Below are positions 51,889 to 60,846 of a DNA stretch of 64,000 nt, in pieces. The DNA is from Paenibacillus sp. UNC499MF. GTDB taxonomy: Bacteria > Bacillota > Bacilli > Paenibacillales > NBRC-103111. The number at the start of each line of letters is the position of its first letter. The stretch's first letter is position 1. A model generated the notes under the pieces. That model had not been told where the DNA came from, ran no database searches, and saw only the letters and a list, made by a program, of their open reading frames with translations. A program made the position numbers and the translations under genes. The stretch is from the NCBI RefSeq assembly GCF_900107975.1, contig NZ_FNVF01000004.1:62001-126000 (forward strand), read 5' to 3'.

Positions 51889-53448
51889 ATGACAGATAAT
51901 AAGAAAGAGCGGTACCGCTTCAGTGAAGCGCCTATATGGAATATCCAGCGGAAATATTATGAAGAAGCGGGAACGAAGGCCTGGAACAATGACCAGGTTC
52001 CTCAATACATAACGAGTAATCCGATGATCGGAGCCGCCTATGCGGAAATGATCTTTGGATTTCTTCAAGACCGGGCGAATAAGGGGTATGGTTCGGAGCC
52101 GGTTACAATTGTAGAGCTTGGAGCCGGAGCCGGACGTTTCGCTTACCATGTGCTGTATGAGTTGTGTCAGATGAGAGACTACGCGGGAATACCGCTGCCC
52201 CCGTTCCGCTATGTCATGACGGATTTGGCGATGAGCAATGTTCTGGCTTGGAAGGAGCATCCCGCCCTGCAATCTTTCATAACCGAGGGATTGCTCGATT
52301 TTGCGCAGTTTGACGCTGTCCATGGTACGGTGCTGAACCTCGTTGTGTCGGGTGACACCATTGACAAAGGAGATTTAAAACAGCCGTTAATCATTGTGGC
52401 CAACTACTTTTTTGACGGCATCCCGCAAGAGTTGATTTATGTGAGCGAGGGGCAGATTTATGAGGCCGATGTCGATGTCGAGTATCCCGAACATAAGGAT
52501 TCCCTTAAACCGTCGGAATGGTTAAATCAAATCACTTTACACTATGAGCATCGGCGGGCCCCCGAGTACGAACAAGAAACTTATCCTTACCGCGATGTCA
52601 TCTCCCTTTATCAGGAACAGCTGGAGGATTCCCATATTTTATTTCCGGCCGCGGGATTAACTTGTTTACAACGTTTGAACTCATTATCTCAGGCAGGCTT
52701 TCTATTGATAACGGCAGACAAAGGAGATCATCTGCTGGATAACTGGAAATTCGCGGAACCGCCGGAGTTGGTCTTGCATGGCAGTTTTTCTTTAACGGCC
52801 AACTACCATGCGTTCATACATGTTTTTGAACAAAGAGGAGCCGAGGCGTTATTTCCTCCCCACCATTATAAAAATATAAATATCGGTTGTATCCTCCATT
52901 TGGACAAACCGACGGACTATGCAAATATGAGATTGGCTTACCGCCGGTGCATCGAACGCTTTGGTCCGGATGAGTTTTTTAGTATGAAGGGTTGGGTAGA
53001 CCGGAATCTGGAAAGCATAAGGCTGGAGCAAATCTTAAGCTTCTGGCGTCTGGGCGGATATGATGCGGAATTTTTCATTCAGAGCGCGAAGCAGATCTCC
53101 AGTCTGTTACCGGATGCGGACGATGAAGAAAAGCTGGATTTGCTGAGAGGCATAGAGCTGATGTGGTCATCGTATTACGTCATGGAGCAGCGTTATGATC
53201 TCGCGCTTGATGCCGGATTGATCCTGTTTGAGATGGACATGTATGAGCATTCCAAACGGTATTTGGAAATTTCGGTACAACAAGAGCAGGATGAGGTCGT
53301 ATCCACCGTTTTTTATTGTCTGGCCATTTGTTGTTTCGAATTAGAATTAGTGGAAGATGCAGTGAGTTATACGAGAAAACTGTTGGAACTTGAGCCCCAT
53401 CATGAAGAGGCGTTGGCGTTGATCAGCCATTTTGATGAGCCCGAATAA
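51889..53448 (+). CDS. SAM-dependent methyltransferase with C-terminal TPR
   Basis: 519 residues. A class I methyltransferase region comes first with motif I VELGAGAGRF (75-84), and a MidA/DUF185-like IVANYFFDGIPQELIYV segment at about 165-182. The C-terminal part (about 390-515) consists of TPR-like helices (DLALDAGLILFEMDMYEHSK; STVFYCLAICCFELELVEDA). MidA-like proteins methylate arginine in respiratory complex subunits in mitochondria; bacterial functions are largely unknown. ATG 51889 lies behind GGAACG, a weak site. Its neighbours give no hint of the substrate. A long stem terminator ends it. Confidence 0.72.
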   Translation: MTDNKKERYRFSEAPIWNIQRKYYEEAGTKAWNNDQVPQYITSNPMIGAAYAEMIFGFLQDRANKGYGSEPVTIVELGAGAGRFAYHVLYELCQMRDYAGIPLPPFRYVMTDLAMSNVLAWKEHPALQSFITEGLLDFAQFDAVHGTVLNLVVSGDTIDKGDLKQPLIIVANYFFDGIPQELIYVSEGQIYEADVDVEYPEHKDSLKPSEWLNQITLHYEHRRAPEYEQETYPYRDVISLYQEQLEDSHILFPAAGLTCLQRLNSLSQAGFLLITADKGDHLLDNWKFAEPPELVLHGSFSLTANYHAFIHVFEQRGAEALFPPHHYKNINIGCILHLDKPTDYANMRLAYRRCIERFGPDEFFSMKGWVDRNLESIRLEQILSFWRLGGYDAEFFIQSAKQISSLLPDADDEEKLDLLRGIELMWSSYYVMEQRYDLALDAGLILFEMDMYEHSKRYLEISVQQEQDEVVSTVFYCLAICCFELELVEDAVSYTRKLLELEPHHEEALALISHFDEPE

Positions 53449-53532
53449 AGCAGAGGTAACTGCAAAAAGGTTCGGCACACAATTCAGGATTTGGCTATAG
53501 CTAACCGGGAAAGCAAGGCTGGCTGTACCGAG

Positions 53533-53583
53533 AAAGGGCTGTCCTCCGGTCATTTGAGATGACGGGTAAGGGCGGCCCTTTTG
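53533..53583 (+). terminator. Terminator of the methyltransferase gene
   Basis: AAAGGGCTGTCC / GGGCGGCCCTTT enclosing a second helix (GGTCAT / ATGACG) and followed by TTTTG. It belongs to the GGCTGTCC family of hairpins seen elsewhere in the window. Confidence 0.7.
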
Positions 53584-53706
53584 TATGCCTAAAAGCCGAT
53601 TTTACAAATATCAGATTATGAAAATAAGGGTTCCACTGATATAGAAATCATCGATCTATCAAGAAATTATGTTGAAAAAAGCTGTATTTACATATTTTTA
53701 ATACGT

Positions 53707-53731
53707 ATGTCATTGAATATGTCAGTGACAT
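53707..53731. promoter_or_regulatory. Inverted repeat upstream of the GntR/LacI regulator
   Basis: ATGTCA-N13-TGACAT with an additional ATGTCA copy inside, in an AT-rich region 150 bases before the regulator gene. It may be its operator. The rest of 53584-53882 shows no gene. Confidence 0.3.
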
Positions 53732-53882
53732 TAAGTAAGCTCAATTTAGATCACCTGTAATTAAGCGTCAGGGAGCAAGGGAGACAAGTAAAACGACGCC
53801 CAATAACTCAGGAAGGGGAAAGTCCGACATCTATGGATAAATATGCCGACAGAGAGAAGTCATTGGCCAGGGAACACCTTAC

Positions 53883-55025
53883 ATGAAACATGTACAGGCG
53901 ACCAAGAAACCGAATCTGCTGTATCTGCAAATTGCCGATAAGGTCCTGGAGATTATCCAGAGCCGCAGGCTTCAACCGCATGATCCCGTCCCTTCGGAAG
54001 GAGAGCTCGCGAAGCTGTTCGGCGTAAGCCGGATGACGAGCAAGCTGGCGCTGGAACAGCTGGCCGAGAAGGGGCTGGTGTACCGTTTGCCGAGAAGAGG
54101 GACCTTTCTCTCCGGAAAACAGGACGGCGTGCCTGAAAGCGGACTGCTGCCAGCAGAAAAGAAAGCGCTTCCAGAAGAAAAGAAACAGAGTAATCAGATG
54201 GCTCTCATCGTGCCCCATCTATCTGACTACACTTCAAGAATCATTGCCGCAGCCGAGAACGAAGCACGAAAGCACGATTGCGATCTTATTCTGAAAATCA
54301 GCCGGAATAAAGAGGATGAGGACCGCTGCCTGCAGAGGCTTGTGGATGGGGGAATAAGCGGCATCATTCTATTTCCCCAAGGGCGCAAGACGTGCAGTGA
54401 CCAAGTGCTGAGATTAAAATTGATGCAATTTCCGATTGTTATTATCGACCGCATTTTTCACGAGGTTCAGATTGATTGCGTGTATCACGATCATTATCTG
54501 GGCTCTTACCAGATGACCAAGTATCTGATCGGGAAGGGACACAGGGAAATCGGATACACGTCGAACTCGCTGGATAATATCACGAGCCGGGAAGAGCGGT
54601 ATCAAGGTTATATCCAGGCGCTGCTTGATCATGCGATTCCGGTCAAAAACCAATCTATTCATTTTAGAAGCGTCCCTTGCAATCCGAGCAATATCAACGA
54701 GGGAGACCCGGAACAGGAACGGTTTATTCATGAGAATCCGCAGATGACAGCCGTTATGTGCGGGGATGATCATGTTGCCATCTCAACCTTGTATACAGCT
54801 TTGCGTATGGAGATTCCCGTCCCTGAAAAGCTTTCTATTGTCGGGTTCTCCGATATCCAATTATCGGCTTTGACTCCGATTCCTCTTACAACGGTCAGAC
54901 AGGATACCGAGCAGCTTGCCCAATCGGCATTTAATCTTCTTATGAAGAGGGTCAAACATTCTCTTGAGAAACAGATTACCATCAAAATTCAAACGACGAT
55001 CGTAGAGAGGAAATCCGTTCTTTAG
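53883..55025 (+). CDS. GntR-HTH / LacI-type regulator (AraR-like architecture)
   Basis: 380 residues. A GntR winged helix (about 10-80; VPSEGELAKLFGVSRMTSKL, YRLPRRGTFLSG) is joined by a charged linker to a LacI/periplasmic-binding-type effector domain (about 108-378; MALIVPHLSDYTSRIIAAAE, GISGIILFPQGRK, GHREIGYTSN, VMCGDDHVAISTLYTAL). This is the AraR architecture, typical of sugar-responsive repressors in Firmicutes. The start has no strong ribosome binding site (AGGGAACACC). It precedes a PhnP-like enzyme and an ABC importer on the same strand and probably controls them. Confidence 0.87.
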   Translation: MKHVQATKKPNLLYLQIADKVLEIIQSRRLQPHDPVPSEGELAKLFGVSRMTSKLALEQLAEKGLVYRLPRRGTFLSGKQDGVPESGLLPAEKKALPEEKKQSNQMALIVPHLSDYTSRIIAAAENEARKHDCDLILKISRNKEDEDRCLQRLVDGGISGIILFPQGRKTCSDQVLRLKLMQFPIVIIDRIFHEVQIDCVYHDHYLGSYQMTKYLIGKGHREIGYTSNSLDNITSREERYQGYIQALLDHAIPVKNQSIHFRSVPCNPSNINEGDPEQERFIHENPQMTAVMCGDDHVAISTLYTALRMEIPVPEKLSIVGFSDIQLSALTPIPLTTVRQDTEQLAQSAFNLLMKRVKHSLEKQITIKIQTTIVERKSVL

Positions 55026-55045
55026 GATTGACAGAAGGAGTTTAT

Positions 55046-55864
55046 ATGAAAATTCATTTTCTGGGAACAGCGGCCGCAGAGGGCTTTCCGAATGCATTTT
55101 GCCGCTGTGAATATTGCCTCAAAGCACGGGAGCTCGGAGGAAGAAACATCCGTACACGAAGCTCGGCCATCATTGACGATGTGATCAAATTCGACTATGG
55201 CCCCGATTCTTATATGCAGGCGCTTCGCGACAACATTGATTTGGGCGCCATCGAGCACCTGCTCGTCACCCATACGCACTCGGATCATTATAACGCTTAT
55301 GATTTGGAATGCCGCAGAGCGGGAATCGCTCACAACCTTCCGTATCCGTTGCATATTTACGGGAACGATGCCGTGATGCATCATACGCGTGCTGCCATCG
55401 GCCGATTTGAAGGGGAGCGGTTTGCCTTTCATCTCCTTCGGCCGTTTGAGACGATAACGGTAGGCGATGCGAGGGTTACTCCCCTGCTGGCGGACCATGA
55501 CAAGATGGAAACCTGCTTGTTGTACGTGATTGAGAAGGAGGGCAAAAGCCTGCTGTACGGGCACGATTCGGGCTGGTTCCCGGAAGCTACGTGGGCGTGG
55601 TTAAAGGGAAGAAACCTGGACGGAGCCATACTCGACTGCACGCACGGATACACCGGGAAATCCCGCGATCGCAATCATATGTGTATCGAGACGGTATTGG
55701 AGGCCCAGCGTGAGTTTCGGAGCGAGCAGATTTTAAAAGAAGAAGGACGCATCATCGTCACGCACTTCAGCCATAATTCCAAACTGCTTCACGATGAATT
55801 TGAAGATATATTCAAACCAACCGGGGTCGTGGTGGCCTATGACGGAATGATCCTGCACATCTAG
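55046..55864 (+). CDS. PhnP-like metallo-beta-lactamase-fold phosphodiesterase
   Basis: 272 residues; GAAGGAG lies 5 bases before ATG 55046. The metallo-beta-lactamase signature is THTHSDHY (near 73-80), with later metal ligands in LADHD, YGHDSG and THFSHN. A Cys cluster CRCEYC (19-24) matches the structural zinc site of PhnP, which hydrolyses 5-phosphoribosyl 1,2-cyclic phosphate in phosphonate use. Here it sits between a sugar-type regulator and an ABC importer whose binding protein resembles the iron/2-aminoethylphosphonate class. Processing of an imported cyclic or diester phosphate is therefore a reasonable hypothesis, not a demonstrated role. Confidence 0.78.
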   Translation: MKIHFLGTAAAEGFPNAFCRCEYCLKARELGGRNIRTRSSAIIDDVIKFDYGPDSYMQALRDNIDLGAIEHLLVTHTHSDHYNAYDLECRRAGIAHNLPYPLHIYGNDAVMHHTRAAIGRFEGERFAFHLLRPFETITVGDARVTPLLADHDKMETCLLYVIEKEGKSLLYGHDSGWFPEATWAWLKGRNLDGAILDCTHGYTGKSRDRNHMCIETVLEAQREFRSEQILKEEGRIIVTHFSHNSKLLHDEFEDIFKPTGVVVAYDGMILHI

Positions 55865-55939
55865 CCATACAGACGGGGCCTATGAAATACTATCGTTTTA
55901 TAAAAATTCCAACTACATGAATAGGGAGTGTGAATCAGA

Positions 55940-57031
55940 ATGTTCAAGAAAATGATAAGTGCATCTTTGTTAACGATCCTGTGTCTGGCGGTAACTGCTT
56001 GCGGTGGAAGCAATAACAACGGGAATGCGGAGGGGACTGCCCCATCGGCCAATGCCTCGTCCGCACCGGTTAAGAACGATAAGCTCATTGTTTATACAAA
56101 CGCGAATTCGGACGGCCGCGGCGAATGGCTGGTTGACAAAGCGAAAAGCGCCGGCTTTGAGATTGAGCTTGTCGGCGCAGGCGGTGCCAATTTAACCAAC
56201 CGGTTGATTGCCGAGAAGAACAATCCGATCGCGGACGTTGTGTTCGGCTTGAACAACATGCTTTATGAAAATTTGAAGAAAGAAAATGTTCTGTCCAAGT
56301 ATGTTCCGAAATGGGCCGGAGATGTGGAGCCGGGCTTAAACGATCCGGACGGTTTTTATCACGGACTAGTGAAGCAGGCTATTCTGCTCAGCTACAATCC
56401 GGATAAATTCACGGCCGAAACTGCACCGAAGGATTGGACGGAGCTCTATAAAATTGATGCGTTTAAAGGCAAATATGAAGCTCCAACCCTGCTGGGCCAA
56501 ATTACGCCGCAGCTCGTAGTGGCGGGCATTCTGACCCGCTACCAGGATCCGAACGGTGAACTCGGCATTTCCAAAGAAGGCTGGAATGAAGTTAAGCAAT
56601 TGTTTGACAACGGAGTGCGCGCGGTAGAAGGGGAAGACTTCTATGCCAATCTGGCAAGCGGCAAGACGCCGCTTGGGGCGGTGGTTTCCGGCACACTAAG
56701 CAAGAAGGAAGAACAGTATAAAGTGAAAGCAGGCATCGTAAGTCCGCAAATCGGCGTGCCTATGATTGTGGAACATGCGGCTATCATTAACGGTACGAAG
56801 AAGAAAGCAACGGCAGAACGGTTCGTCGAGTGGATAGGAACTGCCGAAGTCCAAGGGGAATTTGCCTCTAAATTCAATTCCATGCCCGCGAATACCCAGG
56901 CTGCCGCAAAGGCTAACGAGTCCGTGAAGGCCTTATATGCCAATTTAAAAGCACAGCCTATGGACTGGGGCTTTATTGCCGGCAACATCGGAAAGTGGGT
57001 AGAGAAAATCGAATTGCAGATCATGAAATAA
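55940..57031 (+). CDS. ABC transporter substrate-binding lipoprotein (Fe3+/phosphonate-type)
   Basis: 363 residues with lipobox LAVTAC and an Asn/Ala/Ser tether, followed by a type 2 binding protein: KLIVYTNANSDGRGEWLVDK, FEIELVGAGGANLTNRLIAE, ADVVFGLNNMLYENLKKENV, and VEHAAIINGTKKKATAERFV. The opening and the ANLTNRL stretch match the FbpA/AfuA/PhnS class, which binds ferric iron, 2-aminoethylphosphonate, thiamine or phosphosugars. AGGGAGTG precedes the ATG. A strong hairpin separates it from the ATPase gene, which would allow a higher level of this subunit. Confidence 0.85.
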   Translation: MFKKMISASLLTILCLAVTACGGSNNNGNAEGTAPSANASSAPVKNDKLIVYTNANSDGRGEWLVDKAKSAGFEIELVGAGGANLTNRLIAEKNNPIADVVFGLNNMLYENLKKENVLSKYVPKWAGDVEPGLNDPDGFYHGLVKQAILLSYNPDKFTAETAPKDWTELYKIDAFKGKYEAPTLLGQITPQLVVAGILTRYQDPNGELGISKEGWNEVKQLFDNGVRAVEGEDFYANLASGKTPLGAVVSGTLSKKEEQYKVKAGIVSPQIGVPMIVEHAAIINGTKKKATAERFVEWIGTAEVQGEFASKFNSMPANTQAAAKANESVKALYANLKAQPMDWGFIAGNIGKWVEKIELQIMK

Positions 57032-57053
57032 ACAGAGCGGGATGAACGACAGA

Positions 57054-57079
57054 CTGCATATTGGGGGGCCAATATGCAG
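57054..57079 (+). terminator. Intercistronic hairpin between binding-protein and ATPase genes
   Basis: CTGCATATTGG-GGGG-CCAATATGCAG, a perfect 11-bp stem with a 4-nt loop, followed by TTATTCTTT. It is probably a partial terminator or 3' stabiliser that raises the yield of the binding protein over the rest of the operon. Confidence 0.65.
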
Positions 57080-57112
57080 TTATTCTTTAAGAAAATAAGG
57101 ATAGGGGTAACT

Positions 57113-58120
57113 ATGATAACATTTAATGAAATTCAAATTAAATTCGGTCATTTCCACGCCATCAAAAACCTCAATCTGCAAATAAAAGAAGGCGAGTTCT
57201 TCACCTTTCTCGGTCCGTCGGGGTGTGGAAAAACTACGATTCTGCGCAGCCTCGTCGGATTTATTAAACCCACGAGCGGACACATTATGCTCGACGGCAG
57301 AGATATTACCCATGTGCCTATCGAAAAAAGAGGAATCAGCATGGTGTTCCAGAGCTATGCCCTGTTTCCGACTATGAATGTTTATGATAATCTCGCTTTC
57401 GGCATGCGTGTCAAGAAGGCTTCCAAGGCCGATATAGACCGGGAAGTGAGGGACATTGCGCAGAAGGTGGATCTGAAGGAAGACCAGCTTTTTAAGAAAG
57501 TGTCGGAATTGTCCGGCGGCCAGCAGCAGCGCGTAGCGATTGCCAGAGCGCTGGTTCTAAAGCCGAGTATTCTGGCGCTGGACGAGCCTTTGTCCAATTT
57601 GGACGCCAAGCTGAGGGTGCAATTGCGAAATGAGTTAAAAAATCTTCAGAAGAAGTTCGGGATCACCACGATCTATGTCACGCACGATCAAGAAGAAGCG
57701 CTGACCTTGTCGGATCGCATCGCTGTCTTCAATAACGGGATCGTCGAGCAAGTCGGCAGCCCCCAAGAAGTATACAATCAGTCCAAAACGGAGTTCGTCT
57801 GTAACTTTATAGGCGATATCAACAGGATCGACCCGCTGATTATTCGAAACAGCCGATTGAAGGATTTCATCGACCCTAACAAAATTGCCTATATCCGCAA
57901 CGAAAAAGTGAGCCTGCTGCCCCTGCCCGCTGCGGAAGCCGTACAAATGAAAGGCAAAATCGTAGATCAGGAGTTTTATGGGCTGTACAGCAAATATGTA
58001 ATAGAGGCGGCCGGAGGGGGATTCATCAAGACCATCGAGAAAGAAAGCGGGTTTGCTCCCAATAAAGTCGGCGACGATATTGATATGTATATCCGTATCG
58101 GCGATATTCTGCAGTACTAA
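57113..58120 (+). CDS. ABC transporter ATP-binding protein (PotA/FbpC-like)
   Basis: 335 residues. Walker A FLGPSGCGKTTILR, Q-loop MVFQSYALFPTM, signature LSGGQQQRVAIARAL, Walker B LALDEPLSNLDAKLR and the switch histidine in VTHDQEEAL, followed by a TOBE domain (about 240-335). ATG 57113 was chosen because AGGGG lies 6 bases upstream and the family begins here; an ATG at 57074 lies inside the intercistronic hairpin. It energises the adjacent double permease. Confidence 0.9.
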   Translation: MITFNEIQIKFGHFHAIKNLNLQIKEGEFFTFLGPSGCGKTTILRSLVGFIKPTSGHIMLDGRDITHVPIEKRGISMVFQSYALFPTMNVYDNLAFGMRVKKASKADIDREVRDIAQKVDLKEDQLFKKVSELSGGQQQRVAIARALVLKPSILALDEPLSNLDAKLRVQLRNELKNLQKKFGITTIYVTHDQEEALTLSDRIAVFNNGIVEQVGSPQEVYNQSKTEFVCNFIGDINRIDPLIIRNSRLKDFIDPNKIAYIRNEKVSLLPLPAAEAVQMKGKIVDQEFYGLYSKYVIEAAGGGFIKTIEKESGFAPNKVGDDIDMYIRIGDILQY

Positions 58121-58137
58121 GGGAAGGAGGAAGTGTG

Positions 58138-59847
58138 TTGAACACAGAGAAATTTAAGAAAAGGCTGGCAGCCATCAATCCGACCGCATTCGTTTTTTAC
58201 GCTGTGATAGCCTGGTTTGTGATAGCCTTTCTGATTTATCCTAACCTGAACACCTATTATGAAATCTTTTTTAAGGGCGGCAAATTTTCGTTCGAAGCGG
58301 CGGAGAAGCTGTTGTCATCCGAACGTGCGATGAGGAGCTTATATAACAGTTTTATTCTGGCCGTATCCCTTGTTTTTACGGTAAACATCGTCGGCGTTAC
58401 TCTGGTTCTGATCTCGGAGTATTTCGATATTAAAGGTGCGAAGATTTTAAGGCTTGGCTATTTTACAACTCTGATCTACAGCGGCGTCGTATTGGTATCG
58501 GGGTACAAATTCGTATACGGCGAAACGGGTTTCATGACCAAGCTGTTGGTCAATCTGTTTCCTTCCTTTGATACGACATGGTTTCACGGCTACTGGGCCG
58601 TTCTGTTCGTCATGACGTTCGCCTGCACTTCCAACCACGTCCTGTTTCTAAGCAATGCCGTTCGCAAAATTGATTTTCAAACCGTAGAAGCGGCAAAAAA
58701 TATGGGGGCATCGACCTTTTATATCCTGTGGAGAGTCGTTCTCCCGGTCTTGAAGCCCACGATGTTTGCGCTGACCATCTTGATCTTCCTGACGGGACTC
58801 GCAGCAACGTCCGCTCCTCTGATCTTGGGCGGAGTGGAGTTTCAAACGATCACACCGATGATCTTAACGTTCTCGAACAGCTCGTCCTCCAAAGATTTAG
58901 CCGCGCTGCTGGCCCTCATTCTGGGCTTGGCTACTTTAATTCTGCTGACCTTTATGATCCGATTTGAACGAAAAGGCAACTTCATGTCCGTTTCCAAAGT
59001 CAAGTCGGAGCTGGTTAAGCAGAAGATCAACAATAAGCTCGGAAATATTGCCGCGCATATTCTGGCGTACTTCCTGTTTCTCCTTTATATCATTCCGGTC
59101 GTGCTCATCATCGTCTTTTCCTTTACGGATGCACACAGCATATCAACGGCCACGTTGAGTTTTCACAGCTTCTCCTTGAGCAATTATATAAATGTGTTCT
59201 CCAACATGTCCGCGTTCAAACCTTACCTTGTCAGCATTGTGTATGCCGCTGCGGCATCGGTAACCGTTGTGGCTCTGGCCTTGGCGGCATCGCGCATTTT
59301 GCATAAATACAAGAACAAGTGGACAACGGCTCTGGAGTACGCGCTGCTGATCCCGTGGATGCTGCCGTCGACTTTGATCGCAATCGGGCTCATCGTAACC
59401 TTTAACACGCCAAGACTGATTATCGGGAATTACATATTGGTGGGGTCAGCCTGGATGCTGTTTCTTGCCTATGTCATCGTGCACATACCGTTCACTCTCC
59501 GGATGGTCAAAGCGTCCTTCTTCAGTCTGGACAGCAACCTTGAAGATGCGGCGAAAAATTTGGGCGCGAAGTCTTTCTATACATTCACCAAAGTACTGCT
59601 GCCCATTATACTCCCGTCAACGCTGGCCATCCTTGCGCTGAATTTCAACGGTATTTTGGCGGATTACGATCTTACCGTATTTCTCTATCATCCTCTCTAC
59701 CAGCCTCTCGGTATCGTGATCAAGAACAGTACGGATGCACAGGCTCTGGCCGACACCAAAGCGTTAACGTTGGTCTACTCCGTCATATTGATGATTATGT
59801 CCGCTATTACGTTATACTTTGTATATGGGAGAAAAAGTAAAGTGTGA
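58138..59847 (+). CDS. ABC transporter permease, two fused permease domains
   Basis: 569 residues from a TTG with AAGGAGG 7 bases upstream (a GTG at 58135 is the alternative). Two complete binding-protein-dependent permease units with about six helices each are fused (about 15-280 and 300-565), with EAA loops EAAKNMGASTFYILWRVVLP and DAAKNLGAKSFYTFTKVLLP contacting the ATPase. FbpB-type fused permeases are known for iron transporters, whereas 2-aminoethylphosphonate systems usually have two genes (PhnU, PhnV). It completes the importer. Confidence 0.9.
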   Translation: MNTEKFKKRLAAINPTAFVFYAVIAWFVIAFLIYPNLNTYYEIFFKGGKFSFEAAEKLLSSERAMRSLYNSFILAVSLVFTVNIVGVTLVLISEYFDIKGAKILRLGYFTTLIYSGVVLVSGYKFVYGETGFMTKLLVNLFPSFDTTWFHGYWAVLFVMTFACTSNHVLFLSNAVRKIDFQTVEAAKNMGASTFYILWRVVLPVLKPTMFALTILIFLTGLAATSAPLILGGVEFQTITPMILTFSNSSSSKDLAALLALILGLATLILLTFMIRFERKGNFMSVSKVKSELVKQKINNKLGNIAAHILAYFLFLLYIIPVVLIIVFSFTDAHSISTATLSFHSFSLSNYINVFSNMSAFKPYLVSIVYAAAASVTVVALALAASRILHKYKNKWTTALEYALLIPWMLPSTLIAIGLIVTFNTPRLIIGNYILVGSAWMLFLAYVIVHIPFTLRMVKASFFSLDSNLEDAAKNLGAKSFYTFTKVLLPIILPSTLAILALNFNGILADYDLTVFLYHPLYQPLGIVIKNSTDAQALADTKALTLVYSVILMIMSAITLYFVYGRKSKV

Positions 59848-59942
59848 GAGTCTTCTTGATAAGAAGGCCACGTATAGATATCGCCTAAGGCCCTGATAAG
59901 GCTCAAGTAAGGCATATGCCAAAACCTTTTATCATGAAATGG

Positions 59943-59971
59943 ACCCCCTGCTTTATAGCAAGGGGTTTTTA
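59943..59971 (+). terminator. Terminator of the ABC importer operon
   Basis: ACCCCCTGCT-TTAT-AGCAAGGGGT, one mismatch, then TTTTTATT. Confidence 0.8.
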
Positions 59972-60132
59972 TTCTAATTATGCCGCTAGAACGACCGGGA
60001 ACCGTATAAAATAATGTTCTGAGGAAGACAGGAGGACGCGGGGCCGTGTGGAATATAGGTAGCAGACATTATTAGATGCGGGGAGGCCAAACTCTGGCTT
60101 GTATCCCCAGTCTATATTTGGCGGTGAGATAA

Positions 60133-60756
60133 ATGGATCGATTGAAACACAGCGGATTTTATAAGCTGAAATTTTTTGTAACACCGGAGGAATTTAAAAA
60201 TATCTTGGAGCTCTTTAACCCAAAAGAAACGCAGTTTCAACTTAGTAATTACGCTCAGACCAAACACGACCAGAATCAGGTATACGAGGCTTATACAGCG
60301 TTTTACCGGTATTTTACGGCGCAGGAAAGGCCCGATTACCACCCTTTCTTCGTATACTCCATTTCTATTGCTAGGGGTAATGAAAGCTCCGGATTCTTTG
60401 TAAAAAATGAAGGAGTCGGGTTTCCTTATCACGGTCAGTGGGCGGAAGATGAACTGCCGTATATCATGCTTTCGCTTCCCAAAGGCTTCCAAATCAATCG
60501 GGAGGATGAAAAAGGCAAGTATTATGTGTATGAAGATATCCGGGAACACCGGCCGTTAACTTATGCGTTTTTTGAGGAACTGGCAAGCTATACGAAAAAA
60601 ATCACGAAGCCGCTTCGTTATTCAGTCCGTGAAGCGGCTGCCGGGCAAGAGCAAAAGCAAAAGCCGCCTGTGCGCATAAGCGAAAATGCGGCAAATGAAC
60701 TGGCGGCTTCGTGGATTTTCAAGAAATATGAGCTTGTTATGAATGGAAAGCAGTAG
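60133..60756 (+). CDS. Unrecognised 207-residue protein with a broken paralogue at 19.9 kb
   Basis: ATG 60133 has GGCGGTGAG 4 bases upstream. The protein is soluble with mixed structure: FYKLKFFVTPEEFKNILELF, a central GFFVKNEGVGFPYHGQWAED, IMLSLPKGFQINREDEKGKY, a Gln/Lys/Ala hinge (165-177) and a compact C-terminus PPVRISENAANELAASWIF. The same C-terminal block survives as a fragment at 19941-20042 inside the AAA+ cluster, so this is an expanding family in this genome and its C-terminal 30 residues are the best conserved part. No family name or function was recognised; the setting next to DUF4259 and SUKH genes suggests an immunity-type role. Confidence 0.65.
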   Translation: MDRLKHSGFYKLKFFVTPEEFKNILELFNPKETQFQLSNYAQTKHDQNQVYEAYTAFYRYFTAQERPDYHPFFVYSISIARGNESSGFFVKNEGVGFPYHGQWAEDELPYIMLSLPKGFQINREDEKGKYYVYEDIREHRPLTYAFFEELASYTKKITKPLRYSVREAAAGQEQKQKPPVRISENAANELAASWIFKKYELVMNGKQ

Positions 60757-60846
60757 AATACCTTTCCACTGGCGGCCATCGCAAAAGGTTGCATGATGAG
60801 GCTTGATAGGATGCCGCCGGCCGTGTTAAGCGGCGGTGTCCGGCAT

